DNA from: Planctomycetota bacterium
Lineage (GTDB): Bacteria; Planctomycetota; SZUA-567; H5-PLA8
DNA: 64,000 nt
Direction: 5' to 3'
Assembly: GCA_027493525.1 (NCBI GenBank)
Contig: JAOSKN010000003.1
Span: forward strand, 620,001-684,000
The notes beneath the pieces are model-generated. The model did not search any database and was not told the origin of the DNA. It worked only from the letters and a program-made list of their open reading frames with translations. This document shows, piece after piece, positions 52,824-62,877 of the stretch (positions are counted from its first letter, which is position 1; each line of letters opens with the position of its first letter). Made by a program: the position numbers and the translations under genes.

Positions 52824-55800
52824 ATGCACCTGAAGCGTCTCGAGGCCTTCGGCTTCAAGTCCTTTGCCGATAAGGTCGTACTCGACTTCGAGCCCGGCTT
52901 TACGGGGCTTGTCGGGCCCAACGGCTGCGGCAAATCCAACGTCGTCGATGCCGTCAAGTGGGTCCTGGGCGAGCAGTCCGCCAAGAGCCTCCGCGGCGGC
53001 GAGATGCTCGACGTCCTCTTCAACGGCTCCGCGCATCGCAAACCTCTGAACTTCTCGGAAGTTACGCTAACCTTCGACAACGCCTCGGGGATGCTCCCGC
53101 TCGGCGCGCCCGAAGTCGCCGTCACCCGCCGGCTCTACCGCAGCGGCGAGAGCGAGTACCTCATCAACAAGGCCCTCTGCCGCCTCCGCGATGTCCGGGA
53201 ACTCTTTTGGGATACCGGGATTGGAACGAGCAGCTACAGCATCATCGAACAGGGCCGCGTCGCGATGCTGCTGGAGGCCAACAGCAAGGAGCGCCGCTTC
53301 CTCTTCGAAGAGGCCGCCGGCATCCACAAGTACAAAGAACGCAAGAAGATCGCGCTGCGCAAGCTGGAGCGCGTCGAGCAGAACATCGCGCGCCTGGCCG
53401 ACGTGTTGGGCGAGGTCGAGCGAAACCTGCGCTCGGTGACGCGCCAAGCGCAGCGCGCGGCGAAGGCGAAGGAACTCGGCGACGCCCTCCGCGCGATTCG
53501 GCTTGAAGTGCTCCTCCACGAAGCTTTTACGAGCCAGGCCGCACTCCGCGAGGAAGACGGCGCGCTGGCCGGCGCGCAGGATCAATGTCTTGCGCTCGCA
53601 ACGGAATTGTCTCAAGCCCAGGCCGCGACGGCGCAAGAGCAGGAGACGATGGTCCGGCTCGACGAGGAGCTTAGCTCGGCGCAGCGCGAGCTGTCGGACC
53701 TTCGCGCGGCGCTGGCGGCGCTGGAGGAGGCCGTCAAGTCCGAGCGCCGCGCGGCCGAGGAGATGCGCGCCGAGTCCGAACGCGCGCGCGAAGCCGCGCG
53801 CGAAGCCGGCGCCCGCGCCGCGGCCCTCGCCAGCGAGCGCGAGAAGACCGAGTTCGACCTGGACAACGCCCGTAATTCCTTGAGCGAGAAAGAATCCCGG
53901 ATTCGCACCCTGGGCGGGGAACTCGCCGCCGCGCAGGCCGAGCACGAGCAGACCGGGCGGGACCTCGACGCCGCGCGCCGGGAATCCATGGACCAGATGG
54001 GCCGGCGCGGCCAGCTCCAGCAGTCGCTCTCGCAGGCCGAGGCCGACCTGAGCGGGATCGACTACCGCATCCGCAAGGCGCGCGCGGAAGTCACCAAGGC
54101 CGAAGACCTGCTTCGCTTCGCGCAACGCGAGGCCGAGGACGTTCGCCGCCGCGCGGAGCAGCTCCGCAAGCGCCGCGAGACGCTGGAGACCGAGCAGGCC
54201 GGCGCGCGCGCGCTCCAGGCGCGGACTGAGGACGAGATCGAGCGGCTCACCGAGCAGGCGCAGGACGAGCGGAACCAGCTCGAGCAGATCCGCAGCCGCG
54301 TCGCCGTGCTGGAGCAGCTCATCGAGAGCGGCGAGGGGCTTTCCCCGGGCGCGCGCGCGGTCCGCACGACCTTGCACGAAGGCGGCGCCGACGGCGGCGA
54401 CCTGCACGGGCTGGTGGCCGAATGCCTGCGCGTGTACGAGCACCTGGAGGCGGCGGTCGAGGCCGCGCTGGGCAACGAGATCGAGACGCTGGTGGTGGGG
54501 AGCGAAGAGACCGCGCAGCGGCTGCTCGAGCGTCTCCGTGCCGACGGGCTGGGCCGGGCGACGTTCATCGCGCTCGAGCGCCTCGCGAGCCCGCGCTTCG
54601 ATCCGCTGGCGCGGCTGGGGCTGGACGAGACGGCCGTCGCGGCGGCCGGCTGCCTGGGGCGCGCGGCGGACCTGGTGGCCAAGGAATGCGAGGAGCCGTA
54701 CCGCCCGGTCGCCGAGGCCGTGCTGGGCGACGTGCTGGTCTTCGACAGCCTCGCCAACGCCAAGGCCGCGCACGATGCCGACCCGGCGTGGAGCCGCTGG
54801 CGGCGCGTGACGCTGGACGGGGAACTGCTCGAACCCGGCGGGGCGCTGGGCGGAGGCAAGCACCGCTTCGACCGCAAGGGCCCGATCGGGCGGCGCAACG
54901 AGATTCAGCGCCTGACGCACGAGATGGAAGAGCGGCGCATGAAGCTGGAGGCGCTGGCCGAGCGGAGCGCGTTCCTCGAGAAGCGCGCTCAGGCGCTGGC
55001 GCGGGACGACGAGCGCCTCGGCAGCACCCTGGCGTCGCTGGCGGCGAGCGGGACCGAGCTGAAGGGCGTGCTGGCGGCGATCCAGCGCGAGGAATCGCGC
55101 TCGGCCGAAGAGAAGCGCGTGGCGGTGGACGAGATCCGCGAGCTGGACGCCGAGCGCTCGCTGCACGCGCAGCGGATCCACAAGCTCCGCGACGAGGTCG
55201 AGCAGCTCAAGGGGCTGGAAGCCGCCTCGCAGGCGCGCGTGAACGACCTGACCGCGGCCCTCGCGCGGCACGAAAGCCTGGTGGGGGAACGGCGCGGCGC
55301 GCTGGAAGAGCTGAAGCGCGACGCCTCGGCGCTGGCCGAACGCGCGCAGGGGCTGGAGCGGCACCTGCAGTCGCTTTCGGCCCAGTTCGCGGAGAAGCGC
55401 GACGAGGCCGACCGGGAGCGCTGCCGCGCCGACTCGCTCGACGCGCGCCGCGAGGTCACCGAGGCGGCCGCCGCCGAGAAGGAGGCTTCGCGCGCCGAGC
55501 AGGCCGAACGCTGCGGGGCGCTGGAGACCCGCGTGCGGGGCCTGAGCGAAGAGAAGGAGAACGCGCGGCTGCGCTTCGAGGACGCGCGCGGGCGCGAGCG
55601 CGCGGCCGGCTCGCAGCTCGACGTGGCCAAGGGGCAGGCCGGGGACATCGAGCGGCGCCGGATCGAGCTGCGCCTGCGGCTGGACCAGAAGCTCGAGGAG
55701 GCGCGGCGCGAGTTCGGGCTCGACGCGGAGGCCGAACTGGCCCAGCGCGGCGGCCCGCCGCAGGTGAGCGAGGAGATGCGCGCGGAGGCCGAGAAGCTGG

Positions 55801-56642
55801 CGCTGCGCCTGGAGCGGCTCGGCCCGGTCAACATGTACGCGCTGGAGGAGCAGAAGCAGCTCGAGGAGCGGCTCGGCTTCCTCAAGACGCAGCACGACGA
55901 CCTGCAGAGCGCGCGGAGCAGCCTGCGGGACGTGATCGCGCGGATCAACCGCAAGAGCCGCTCGAAGTTCCAGGAAACCTTCGAGGCGGTGCGGCTGCAC
56001 TTCCAGGAGATCTTCCGCAAGCTCTTCGGCGGCGGGAAGGCCGACCTGATCCTGGAGGAAGGCGAGGACATCCTGGAGGCGGGGATCGAGATCACCGCGC
56101 GCCCGCCGGGGAAGGAGCCGCGCAGCATCCGGCAGCTCTCGGGCGGCGAAAAGGCGATGACGACGATCGCGCTGCTCTTCGCGGTCTTCCGCAGCCGCCC
56201 GGCGCCCTTCTGCATCCTGGACGAGGTGGACGCGCCGCTGGACGAGGCCAACGTGGACCGCTTCAACACGCTGGTCCGCGAGTTCCTCGACCGCAGCCAG
56301 TTCGTCGTCATCACGCACAACAAGAAGACGATGGGCTACGCGAACATGCTTTACGGGATCACGATGCCCGAGCCCGGCGTGAGCAAGCGGATCGCGATCA
56401 AGTACGAGGAGATCGAGCGGCACCTGCCGATGGACGAGATCGACCGGCAGGCGGCCGAGGCGCGCGAGGCCGCGCAGGCGCGGATCGAGAAGGCCGGGGC
56501 GGGGGAGGTCGACGACGTGCCGGCGGCGGCCTCTGCCGAGGCGGGTGGAGACGAGGGCGAGTCCGCGCGCGCGCGTGCCGAATCGGCCGACGTCGAAGCC
56601 GGCAGCCCGGCCGGCGGAGGAGGAGGCGGCGCGGGAGACTGA
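52824..56642 (+). CDS. smc: chromosome segregation protein SMC
   Basis: 1272 residues from the ATG at 52824 with GGGAG 8 bases upstream. HLKRLEAFGFKSFADK begins the head; Walker A is GPNGCGKSNVVDAVKW (about residues 32-47); a long coiled coil rich in Ala/Glu/Arg is interrupted by the hinge (about 525-680, including GNEIETLVVGSEETAQ); the C-terminal head has signature LSGGEKAMTTIALL (about 1105) and Walker B FCILDEVDAPLDEANVDRF. It condenses and segregates the chromosome with ScpA and ScpB, which are not in this window. A Gly/Ala/Glu-rich tail of about 50 residues follows the head domain. Confidence 0.96.
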   Translation: MHLKRLEAFGFKSFADKVVLDFEPGFTGLVGPNGCGKSNVVDAVKWVLGEQSAKSLRGGEMLDVLFNGSAHRKPLNFSEVTLTFDNASGMLPLGAPEVAVTRRLYRSGESEYLINKALCRLRDVRELFWDTGIGTSSYSIIEQGRVAMLLEANSKERRFLFEEAAGIHKYKERKKIALRKLERVEQNIARLADVLGEVERNLRSVTRQAQRAAKAKELGDALRAIRLEVLLHEAFTSQAALREEDGALAGAQDQCLALATELSQAQAATAQEQETMVRLDEELSSAQRELSDLRAALAALEEAVKSERRAAEEMRAESERAREAAREAGARAAALASEREKTEFDLDNARNSLSEKESRIRTLGGELAAAQAEHEQTGRDLDAARRESMDQMGRRGQLQQSLSQAEADLSGIDYRIRKARAEVTKAEDLLRFAQREAEDVRRRAEQLRKRRETLETEQAGARALQARTEDEIERLTEQAQDERNQLEQIRSRVAVLEQLIESGEGLSPGARAVRTTLHEGGADGGDLHGLVAECLRVYEHLEAAVEAALGNEIETLVVGSEETAQRLLERLRADGLGRATFIALERLASPRFDPLARLGLDETAVAAAGCLGRAADLVAKECEEPYRPVAEAVLGDVLVFDSLANAKAAHDADPAWSRWRRVTLDGELLEPGGALGGGKHRFDRKGPIGRRNEIQRLTHEMEERRMKLEALAERSAFLEKRAQALARDDERLGSTLASLAASGTELKGVLAAIQREESRSAEEKRVAVDEIRELDAERSLHAQRIHKLRDEVEQLKGLEAASQARVNDLTAALARHESLVGERRGALEELKRDASALAERAQGLERHLQSLSAQFAEKRDEADRERCRADSLDARREVTEAAAAEKEASRAEQAERCGALETRVRGLSEEKENARLRFEDARGRERAAGSQLDVAKGQAGDIERRRIELRLRLDQKLEEARREFGLDAEAELAQRGGPPQVSEEMRAEAEKLALRLERLGPVNMYALEEQKQLEERLGFLKTQHDDLQSARSSLRDVIARINRKSRSKFQETFEAVRLHFQEIFRKLFGGGKADLILEEGEDILEAGIEITARPPGKEPRSIRQLSGGEKAMTTIALLFAVFRSRPAPFCILDEVDAPLDEANVDRFNTLVREFLDRSQFVVITHNKKTMGYANMLYGITMPEPGVSKRIAIKYEEIERHLPMDEIDRQAAEAREAAQARIEKAGAGEVDDVPAAASAEAGGDEGESARARAESADVEAGSPAGGGGGGAGD

Positions 56643-56679
56643 ACGGCAGGTTCGCGGTTCTAGGTACGAGGTCAGGCAC

Positions 56680-56695
56680 GTAGCGCCGGCGTCCC
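56680..56695 (+). repeat. GTAGCGCCGGCGTCCC repeat
   Basis: Exact 16-base match to the start of the element at 48841. Confidence 0.8.
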
Positions 56696-56702
56696 ACCGT
56701 CC

Positions 56703-56728
56703 AAGCCGGGCGTCTCGCCCGGCTTCTT
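56703..56728 (+). terminator. terminator after smc
   Basis: AAGCCGGGCG (56703-56712), TCT loop, CGCCCGGCTT (56716-56725), then CTT; a 10-bp stem with a weak U tract. It directly continues the repeat at 56680, as if the repeat element provides the terminator. Confidence 0.65.
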
Positions 56729-57113
56729 ATTGAACTCTTCGTATCGTGGGCGTCTTCTACGCAAGAAACTCTCTAGTGGTCCGTCACGTTTGCTCTTGTG
56801 GGTGGCGGCGAGGAGTTTTGGCCGTTGCCAAGGCGCTCGAAAGGACTTCGTATCAAGAAGATACGATTACTGAAGCGCTATGCAGGGCCCGGCCAAAATC
56901 CCTCCCCAACCGCATCGATATATTTCACGTACAGGACACCAGCTCAACCTGCACGGATCAAGTGAAGGCAGATGCTTCGAGCGGGAGGGCAACGCGGCAC
57001 GCTTGGCGAAGGCGGGCGACTTGCCCTCGCCACGGAACATGGGCTGCGCGCGCTTCGCGGCGCAAGAGCGCTTCGCGTTGGTCAAAGATGCCGCCGAGAC
57101 GGCGGCGATACCG

Positions 57114-57134
57114 CCGGCGAGACGCCGGCGCTAC
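57114..57134 (-). repeat. GTAGCGCCGGCGTC repeat, inverted copy
   Basis: Reverse complement reads GTAGCGCCGGCGTCTCGCCGG; 14 bases match the copies at 48841 and 56680. Adjacent to a CCGCCGAGACGGCGG palindrome at about 57090. Confidence 0.75.
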
Positions 57135-57183
57135 GGGCGGAAGTCATCCATGACAGTGAAGATCGTCTCAACGTGCTCCGTGG

Positions 57184-59199
57184 TCAACGGTTCGTTCGAT
57201 CGACGCGCGCTTCGAGGATCGCGCCGCATTTGCGCAGATACTCGATCTGGTTAGGGTCGAGTTGCGCGTCGCGGAGGTCCACGAGGTAAAAGTCCACGTT
57301 GTGGATGCGGGCGCCGCGGAGGTCGGCGCCGCGGAAGTTGGCCTTGCGGATTTGTTCGGGCGCCTTGAAGTGCTGCTCGTCGTACTCGTCGGTGTAGAAG
57401 CCGGTGCGGCTGCCTTCGCAGGCGATGGGGCTGTAGACGCGCCCGCAGCGGCTGGAGCCCATCTGGAAACTCGCGCCGCGCAGGTCGGCCTCGCGCAGGT
57501 CGGCGCGTTCCCAGGAAACCTCGGCCAGACCGGTGTCGCGCAGGTCCGCGCCCTTGAACCTGGCCTCGTGCATTCGCGTGCCGGTAAGGTACGCGCCGCG
57601 CAGCTTGGCAGCGGCGAAGTTTGCCTGGGGCAGTTCCATCCATTCCAGGTCGGCTCCGCTGAGGTTTGCGCCGGGGAAGTCCGCGCCGAGGAAGTTGGCC
57701 TCGCGCAGGACGAGCCCTTCGAGGTTCGCGCCGTTCAGGTAGGCGGCGCGGAAGTCGGCCCCGGCGAGCTTGGCGCCTTTGAGATAGGCCTTTTGCAGGT
57801 CCGCCCCGCGGAGGATCGCGCCGCGCAGGTCGGCGAACATGAGGTCGGCGGCGTCGAGGTACGCCGCTTCCAGGTTGGCGCGGCGAAAGCTGGCAAGTCC
57901 CGCGCGGATGCCGGTTAGATGTGCGCGTTCCAGGTTGGCGGACTCGAAGCTGGCCTTTGTGAACGTGGCGTCCTTGATGACCGCGCCTTCCAGGTTGGCG
58001 AAGGCCGCGTTGGCCTCTTCAAGATCTGCCTGTTTGAGGAGGGCGCGAGAGAGATCGGCGTGCTGCAGATCGGCCATGCGCAGCATGGCCTGCTCGAGAT
58101 GCAGCCCGGACCAGCGCGCCCCCGCGAGGCAGGCGCCGGCAAGGTTCACACTTCCGCGCTCAGGGGGACGCCAATGGGGCGCCGCGGCCAGCATCAGGCT
58201 GGCGGCGGTGGCCTGGAGGCGCGGCATCTCGCCCGCCGCGAGCAGCTTGAGTCGGGGGAACAGGTCCAGCCTGCCGCGCAGGAGTCGCGCGACGTGTTCG
58301 ATCAAATCGGCGGGAAAGCGCCAGACGAAGTACGAGCATTCGGCCTCCCGGCGCAGGTCCTCGGTCACCTGCTCGGCGGCCATCAGGAGCTGGCTTAGGG
58401 GTAGATCGACCAGCGCCGCAATTTCGGGTTCCCAGGATTGAATTTCCCTTGCGACCAGCACCGGCGTCTTGAGCACGCGCTGCAACGCTTGGCCGCCACC
58501 CAGGCAGGCCCGTGTCCGCGTGAGGTTTTCCTGGGTCTCAAGATGTGCGAGAATCCCTCGGGCGCGCGCTATAGCAAGCCGTTCGGCGCTAAGTCGCTCG
58601 GCGAACACGGCATGAAGGGCCTCGGCCGGCGAGGACCAATCATCGTTGGCCGCGAGCGTGTCCAAGACCACGCGCCAAAGCGCCGGCAAGCCTTGAAGTT
58701 CCGCCACCTCCGGATGCCCGTCGATGCGGTTCATCACCGAGACGCACGAGTCCTTGTGCCGGGCGAGGAGGTATTCGATCCATTCGTCGCGGCCCCAGGG
58801 GGCGAGGCGGAAGACCGCGAAGCCCTGTCCTTCGTACTGCGGGAGGACGGCGTTGGCGCTGAAAATGCACTGGGCCTCCCGGTCGTCACGCCCCGTCAGC
58901 GTTCGAATCTGCTGGGACAGGTCCGCCCAGGCGTGCATGTAGGCTTTACCCCACACGAGGTCCAGCACGCGGTCGAAGCAATCGAAGTCCGGGCGAGCGC
59001 CGAAGACGGCATTCAGATGCCGCAGGGCGGCGGTCTTGCCGCTGCCGCGCGGGCCGATGACGACGCCGAAGCGCTTGTCGCCCCGGTCGAGGAAATCCTG
59101 TACGGCGTCTTCCAGCGGGCGGGTGCCGCCGAGTTCGGGGTCGACGATCCGGGGCCGGACGGGTGCGCGTTCGGGCGCGGGTGTGACGGAACCGGGCAT
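57184..59199 (-). CDS. P-loop NTPase fused to pentapeptide repeats
   Basis: 671 residues. Residues 1-340 look like an AAA/STAND-type NTPase: Walker A GPRGSGKTAALR (49-60), DFDCFDRVLDLVWGKAY (possible Walker B region), then a helical extension. From about 352 to 640 there are pentapeptide repeats of the A(D/N)LxxA type (ADLQHADLSRALLKQADLEEA, ADLRGAILRGADLQKAYLKGA), which fold as a right-handed quadrilateral helix. The repeat run is interrupted once by a Cys-containing loop (SSRCGRVYSPIACEGSRTG). No signal peptide. NTPase-pentapeptide fusions are known from predicted signalling and defence proteins, but no effector domain is present here, so the role is open. Confidence 0.8.
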   Translation of the reverse strand: MPGSVTPAPERAPVRPRIVDPELGGTRPLEDAVQDFLDRGDKRFGVVIGPRGSGKTAALRHLNAVFGARPDFDCFDRVLDLVWGKAYMHAWADLSQQIRTLTGRDDREAQCIFSANAVLPQYEGQGFAVFRLAPWGRDEWIEYLLARHKDSCVSVMNRIDGHPEVAELQGLPALWRVVLDTLAANDDWSSPAEALHAVFAERLSAERLAIARARGILAHLETQENLTRTRACLGGGQALQRVLKTPVLVAREIQSWEPEIAALVDLPLSQLLMAAEQVTEDLRREAECSYFVWRFPADLIEHVARLLRGRLDLFPRLKLLAAGEMPRLQATAASLMLAAAPHWRPPERGSVNLAGACLAGARWSGLHLEQAMLRMADLQHADLSRALLKQADLEEANAAFANLEGAVIKDATFTKASFESANLERAHLTGIRAGLASFRRANLEAAYLDAADLMFADLRGAILRGADLQKAYLKGAKLAGADFRAAYLNGANLEGLVLREANFLGADFPGANLSGADLEWMELPQANFAAAKLRGAYLTGTRMHEARFKGADLRDTGLAEVSWERADLREADLRGASFQMGSSRCGRVYSPIACEGSRTGFYTDEYDEQHFKAPEQIRKANFRGADLRGARIHNVDFYLVDLRDAQLDPNQIEYLRKCGAILEARVDRTNR

Positions 59200-59368
59200 G
59201 GGCGTCGCTCGTTAGGTTCAGGAGAGACGAATACGGAGGCATTAAACCACAGCGCGGCGCGGCCAGGCAAGCCGGCGGGCGGTTTTATGGCGCGGGCCGC
59301 ACGGTGCGGTTTGGAGGGGCGACGGGCAGGATGCGGGCGCTCCGGCAGGCGAGGCGCCGTGATACGGG

Positions 59369-61478
59369 CTAGGGCTTCTTGCGGCGGCCTTTCTTGCGCT
59401 TGCCGTAGGGGGCGGGTGCTTCCATTCCGCGCATGGATTGGGCGGGGGCGGCGCGGGCGCCGCGTTTGCGGGACTTGCGCAGGCCGCCGAGGCCGCGTTC
59501 GACTTTTTGCCCCTGGAGTTCCAGGATGCGGTCGCGGAGCGCGGCGGCTTCCTCGAAGCGGAGTTCCTCGGCGAGCCGCTCCATCTCCTCTTCGAGGGCC
59601 TTGATCCGCTCGGCGCGGTCGAGGCGCGCCTCGTCGATCCCGGTGGCTTCCTCTTCGGCTTCGCGGAGCTTGAGGATCTCCTCGATCCCCGCGGAGACGG
59701 CCTTGCGGATGGTCTGGGGCGTGATGCCGTGGGCGGCGTTCCAGGCGAGCTGCTTCTCGCGGCGGCGGGCGCACTCCTCGATGGTCCGCTGCATGGCCTC
59801 GGTGGTCTGGTCGGCGTAGAGGAGCACCTCGCCGTGGACGTTGCGCGCGGCGCGGCCGATGGTCTGGATGAGGCTGGACTGGCTGCGCAGGAAGCCCTCC
59901 TTGTCGGCGTCGAGGACCGCGACGAGGGAGACCTCGGGGAGGTCGAGCCCCTCGCGGAGCAGGTTGACGCCGACGAGGACGTCGAAGTCGCCGAGGCGGA
60001 GGCTCTTGAGGATCTGGACGCGCTCGATGGCGTCGATCTCGCTGTGCAGGTAGCGGCACTTGAGTTCGGCCTCGCGGAGGTACTGGGCAAGATCCTCGGC
60101 GAGGCGCTTGGTGAGGGTGGTGATGAGGACGCGTTCGCCCTTCGCGGCGCGGGCCTGGCATTCCTTGAGCAGGTCGGGGATCTGCCCGGACGTGGCGCGG
60201 ACCTGGATGGGCGGATCGACGAGGCCGGTGGGGCGGATGATCTGCTCGACGACGGGGGACTCGTCGCGCTGGGCCATGCGGTACTCGTAGGGCCCGGGGG
60301 TGGCGCTGACGTAGAGGGTGTGGGGCATCGCGAGTTCGAACTCGTCGAAGCGCATGGGCCGGTTGTCGAGGGCGCTGGGGAGGCGGAAGCCGTGTTCGAC
60401 GAGGGTGGTCTTGCGGGCGAAGTCGCCGTTGAACATGCCGCGGACCTGGGGCAGCGTGACGTGGGATTCGTCGACGATGAGCAGGTACTCGTCCTTGGGA
60501 AAGAAGTCCATCAGGTTGAAGGGCCGGGTGCCGGGGCGCGGCCGTCGAGGTGGCGCGAGTAGTTCTCGATGCCCTGGCAGTAGCCGACCTCCTCGAGCAT
60601 CTCCAGGTCGTAGCGGGTGCGCATCTCGAGGCGCTGGGCTTCGAGGAGCTTGCCCTGCCCTCGAAGGACCTCGAGCTGCCGGGCGAGTTCGGCGCGGATG
60701 CCTTCGAGGGCGCGTTCCAGGTTGTCTTCGGGCATGACGTAATGCTTGGCGGGGAAGAGCGCGATCTTCTCGTGCTCGGCGAGAATTTCGCCGGTGAGCG
60801 GGTCGACTTCCTCGAGCGCGACGAGGCGCTCGAACTCGAACTCGGCGCGGATCGCGGTCTGGTCGTAGGCGGGGAAGATCTCGACGGCCTCGCCGCGGAC
60901 GCGGTAAGTGCCGCGGCGGAAATCGAGTTCGGCGCGCTGGTACTGGACGTCGGCGAGGCGGCGGAAGAGCGCGCGGCGGTCGATCTCGGCGCCGCGCTCC
61001 AGGCGCACGACGGACTCCTGGTAGACGTCGGGGGAGCCCAGGCCGTAGATGCAGGAGACGCTGGCGACGACGATCGCGTCCTTGCGGGACATCAGCGCGG
61101 CGGTGGCGGCGAGGCGCAGGCGGTCGAGGTCCTCGTTGATCGCGGCGTCCTTCTCGATGTAGATGTCGCGGGCGGGGATGTAGGCCTCGGGCTGGTAGTA
61201 GTCGTAGTAGCTGACGAAGTAGGAGACGGCGTTGTCGGGGAAGAAGGCGCGGAATTCGCCGTAGAGCTGCGCGGCGAGGGTCTTGTTGTGGCTGATCACG
61301 AGGGTGGGCTTCTGGACGGCCTGGATCACGTTGGCCATGGTGAAGGTCTTGCCGCTGCCGGTGACGCCGAGGAGGACCTGGTGCTTGTGCCCGCCGCGGA
61401 TGCCGGCGACGAGTTGCTCGATCGCCCGGGGCTGGTCGCCGCGCGGGGGAAGTCGGAGCGGAGGGCGAAGGTGGACAT
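59369..61478 (-). CDS. uvrB: excinuclease ABC subunit B, frameshifted twice
   Basis: DNA-repair helicase that verifies damage for UvrA/UvrC. Three frames join: 61478-61450 (MSTFALRSDFP), then RGDQPRAIEQLVAG with Walker A GVTGSGKTFTMANV and the beta-hairpin YYDYYQPEAYIP up to LDGRAP near 60537, then GTRPFNLMDFFPKDEYLLIVDESHV with DESH, helicase motifs (LVGVNLLREGLDLPE, QTIGRAARN) and the C-terminal UVR motif (EELRFEEAAALRDRILEL). One C must be added on the coding strand at G5 61445-61449 and one at G4 60533-60536. The restored protein has 703 residues, normal for UvrB. Two independent breaks in a conserved housekeeping gene argue for sequence errors. Confidence 0.93.
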
Positions 61479-61545
61479 GACGCGCATCTGATAATAGAGG
61501 GTGGGAGGCGGGAGGCCAAGGGAGGAGAATTTGGATTTGGGATCG

Positions 61546-61570
61546 CCACGGAGGCACGGAGCACACGGAG
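61546..61570. repeat. CACGGAGG-type degenerate tandem repeat
   Basis: CCACGGAGGCACGGAG followed by CACACGGAG; shares 16 identical bases with the reverse complement of 15684-15707. It lies between uvrB and the HEAT-like gene, beside AATTCCCAATTC words at about 61623. Confidence 0.8.
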
Positions 61571-61643
61571 GTAACATCGGCATTCAAGGTGCTCCGCGCC
61601 TTCGTGGTAAGCCCGACGTCCCAATTCCCAATTCAGAATCGAC

Positions 61644-62618
61644 TCAGGGCCCGGCCATGGCGCCGAGCGCCTGCTGGACCAAGGGATTGACGGCGCCGCC
61701 GTCGCGCCAGCGGCGGATCAGGGCCTGCCCTTCGGCCCCTGGGCCGAGTCGTTCGAGGACGTAGACGAGCATGCGCAGGTGGAGCGCGGGGTCCACGGCG
61801 CGGTCGGTCCATTCGGCGCGGCGGAGGCGTTCGAGGGCGTCGTAGACGCCCCAGAGCTGCGAGCGGTCCTCGCGCGGATCGGCGGGGCCGAAGGGGCAGA
61901 CGACGGCGCGGGGCTCGAGCGCGGGGCGGAGGGTGCAGAGACCCTCCTCGATGTCGGCCTGCGCGGCGAAGCGGCAGGCCTCGCGCCCGCCGAGGTAGTA
62001 ATGGCACCAGGGCTCGCCGCCGGCCCGGGTTACGAGCGGTTTGAGGTAGACAGGAAGCCAGGCGGCGCACGGGTCGTGGAATCCGGCGGCCGCCGCAGGC
62101 TCCTTGAGCGCGCGCGCCAGTTCGCGCGCGACCAGCGGCGCCAGGGAGCGTGCGCGTTCCCCCAGATTCGCGGCGAGCCAGCAGCCGGCGTAGCGGAGCT
62201 GCAGATCGGGGTCGGCGAGGAGGCTCGGCAGAACCGGGAGCGCGCGGGTTCCCGCGGTCTCGAGGACGGCCAGGGCGGCAACGCGCGGCCCTTCGTCGGG
62301 GGCGCGGAGCGCGGCGGCCCATTCATCGAGGCAGCGTCCGCTCACCTGCGGCCCGCGAAGGATCTCATCCATCCGGCAGGCGGTTTCCAGGTCGGGGGCG
62401 CCGGCGCGGCGCCGGCGCAGCCAGTCCCAGGCGTCAGGTCCGGCGACGACGAGCGCCTCCATAGCCGCGGTGCGGGTATCGAAATCGGGGTGGTTGAGGT
62501 TCAGGAGTTGAGCTTCGAGCGCGGAGCGGGCGGGATCCTCTTGAGCTACGCAGGCAGGGCCGGCGGCGAGGAGGGCGGCCAGGAGCGCCGTGCGGCAGCA
62601 AGTTCGAGCCAGGGCCAT
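61644..62618 (-). CDS. secreted HEAT-repeat-like protein
   Basis: 324 residues from the ATG at 62618 (AAGGGGG site upstream); signal peptide RTALLAALLAAGPACVAQ. Two or three HEAT-like helix pairs follow (HPDFDTRTAAMEALVVAGPDA, DEGPRVAALAVLETAGTRAL, DPDLQLRYAGCWLAANLG), typical of planctomycete exported proteins that hold HEAT or PBS repeats. The C-terminal half has no recognised motif. An upstream start at 62729 would bury the signal peptide and is rejected. Confidence 0.72.
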   Translation of the reverse strand: MALARTCCRTALLAALLAAGPACVAQEDPARSALEAQLLNLNHPDFDTRTAAMEALVVAGPDAWDWLRRRRAGAPDLETACRMDEILRGPQVSGRCLDEWAAALRAPDEGPRVAALAVLETAGTRALPVLPSLLADPDLQLRYAGCWLAANLGERARSLAPLVARELARALKEPAAAAGFHDPCAAWLPVYLKPLVTRAGGEPWCHYYLGGREACRFAAQADIEEGLCTLRPALEPRAVVCPFGPADPREDRSQLWGVYDALERLRRAEWTDRAVDPALHLRMLVYVLERLGPGAEGQALIRRWRDGGAVNPLVQQALGAMAGP

Positions 62619-62877
62619 GGTGCGCCCCCTTTCACCCCGTCCCCTCCATGTACTCTCGGTAAATATACCATGTGAGATAGATAAAATTCTTGCGATGTGC
62701 GCAAATTTCTTTAGAGAATATAGGTCCAATTCCTTTGTTCATTAGGGGGATGCAGGCTTTCATGCTGGCCTTAATAGGTATGCCGCGTCGGCCTGGACCT
62801 CGGCTGGGAGGGGCAGGCGGCAGCGACTATACTCCCCGTATCCGTGTACGCCGTGCCGCCAGGCTTCAGGAGCATCG

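Larger units (their letters stand above)
56643..57183. other. intergenic region, 541 bases, repeats and terminator
   Basis: Holds a GTAGCGCCGGCGTCCC repeat, the smc terminator, and an inverted repeat copy near its right end (57114-57134) together with palindromes of the CCGCCGAGACGGCGG type. The middle (56740-57080) is of mixed composition; short open frames there have no ribosome sites or family resemblance. A decayed gene cannot be excluded. Confidence 0.5.

Noticed and set aside
53067..56423. An 1118-residue minus-strand frame within smc
   Set aside because: Shadow of the Ala/Glu/Arg-rich coiled coil; reads as Leu/Gly/Ala low complexity on the reverse strand.
56880..57254. 124-residue plus-strand frame downstream of smc
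   Set aside because: Contains repeat palindromes and ends inside the antisense of the pentapeptide gene; no family match.
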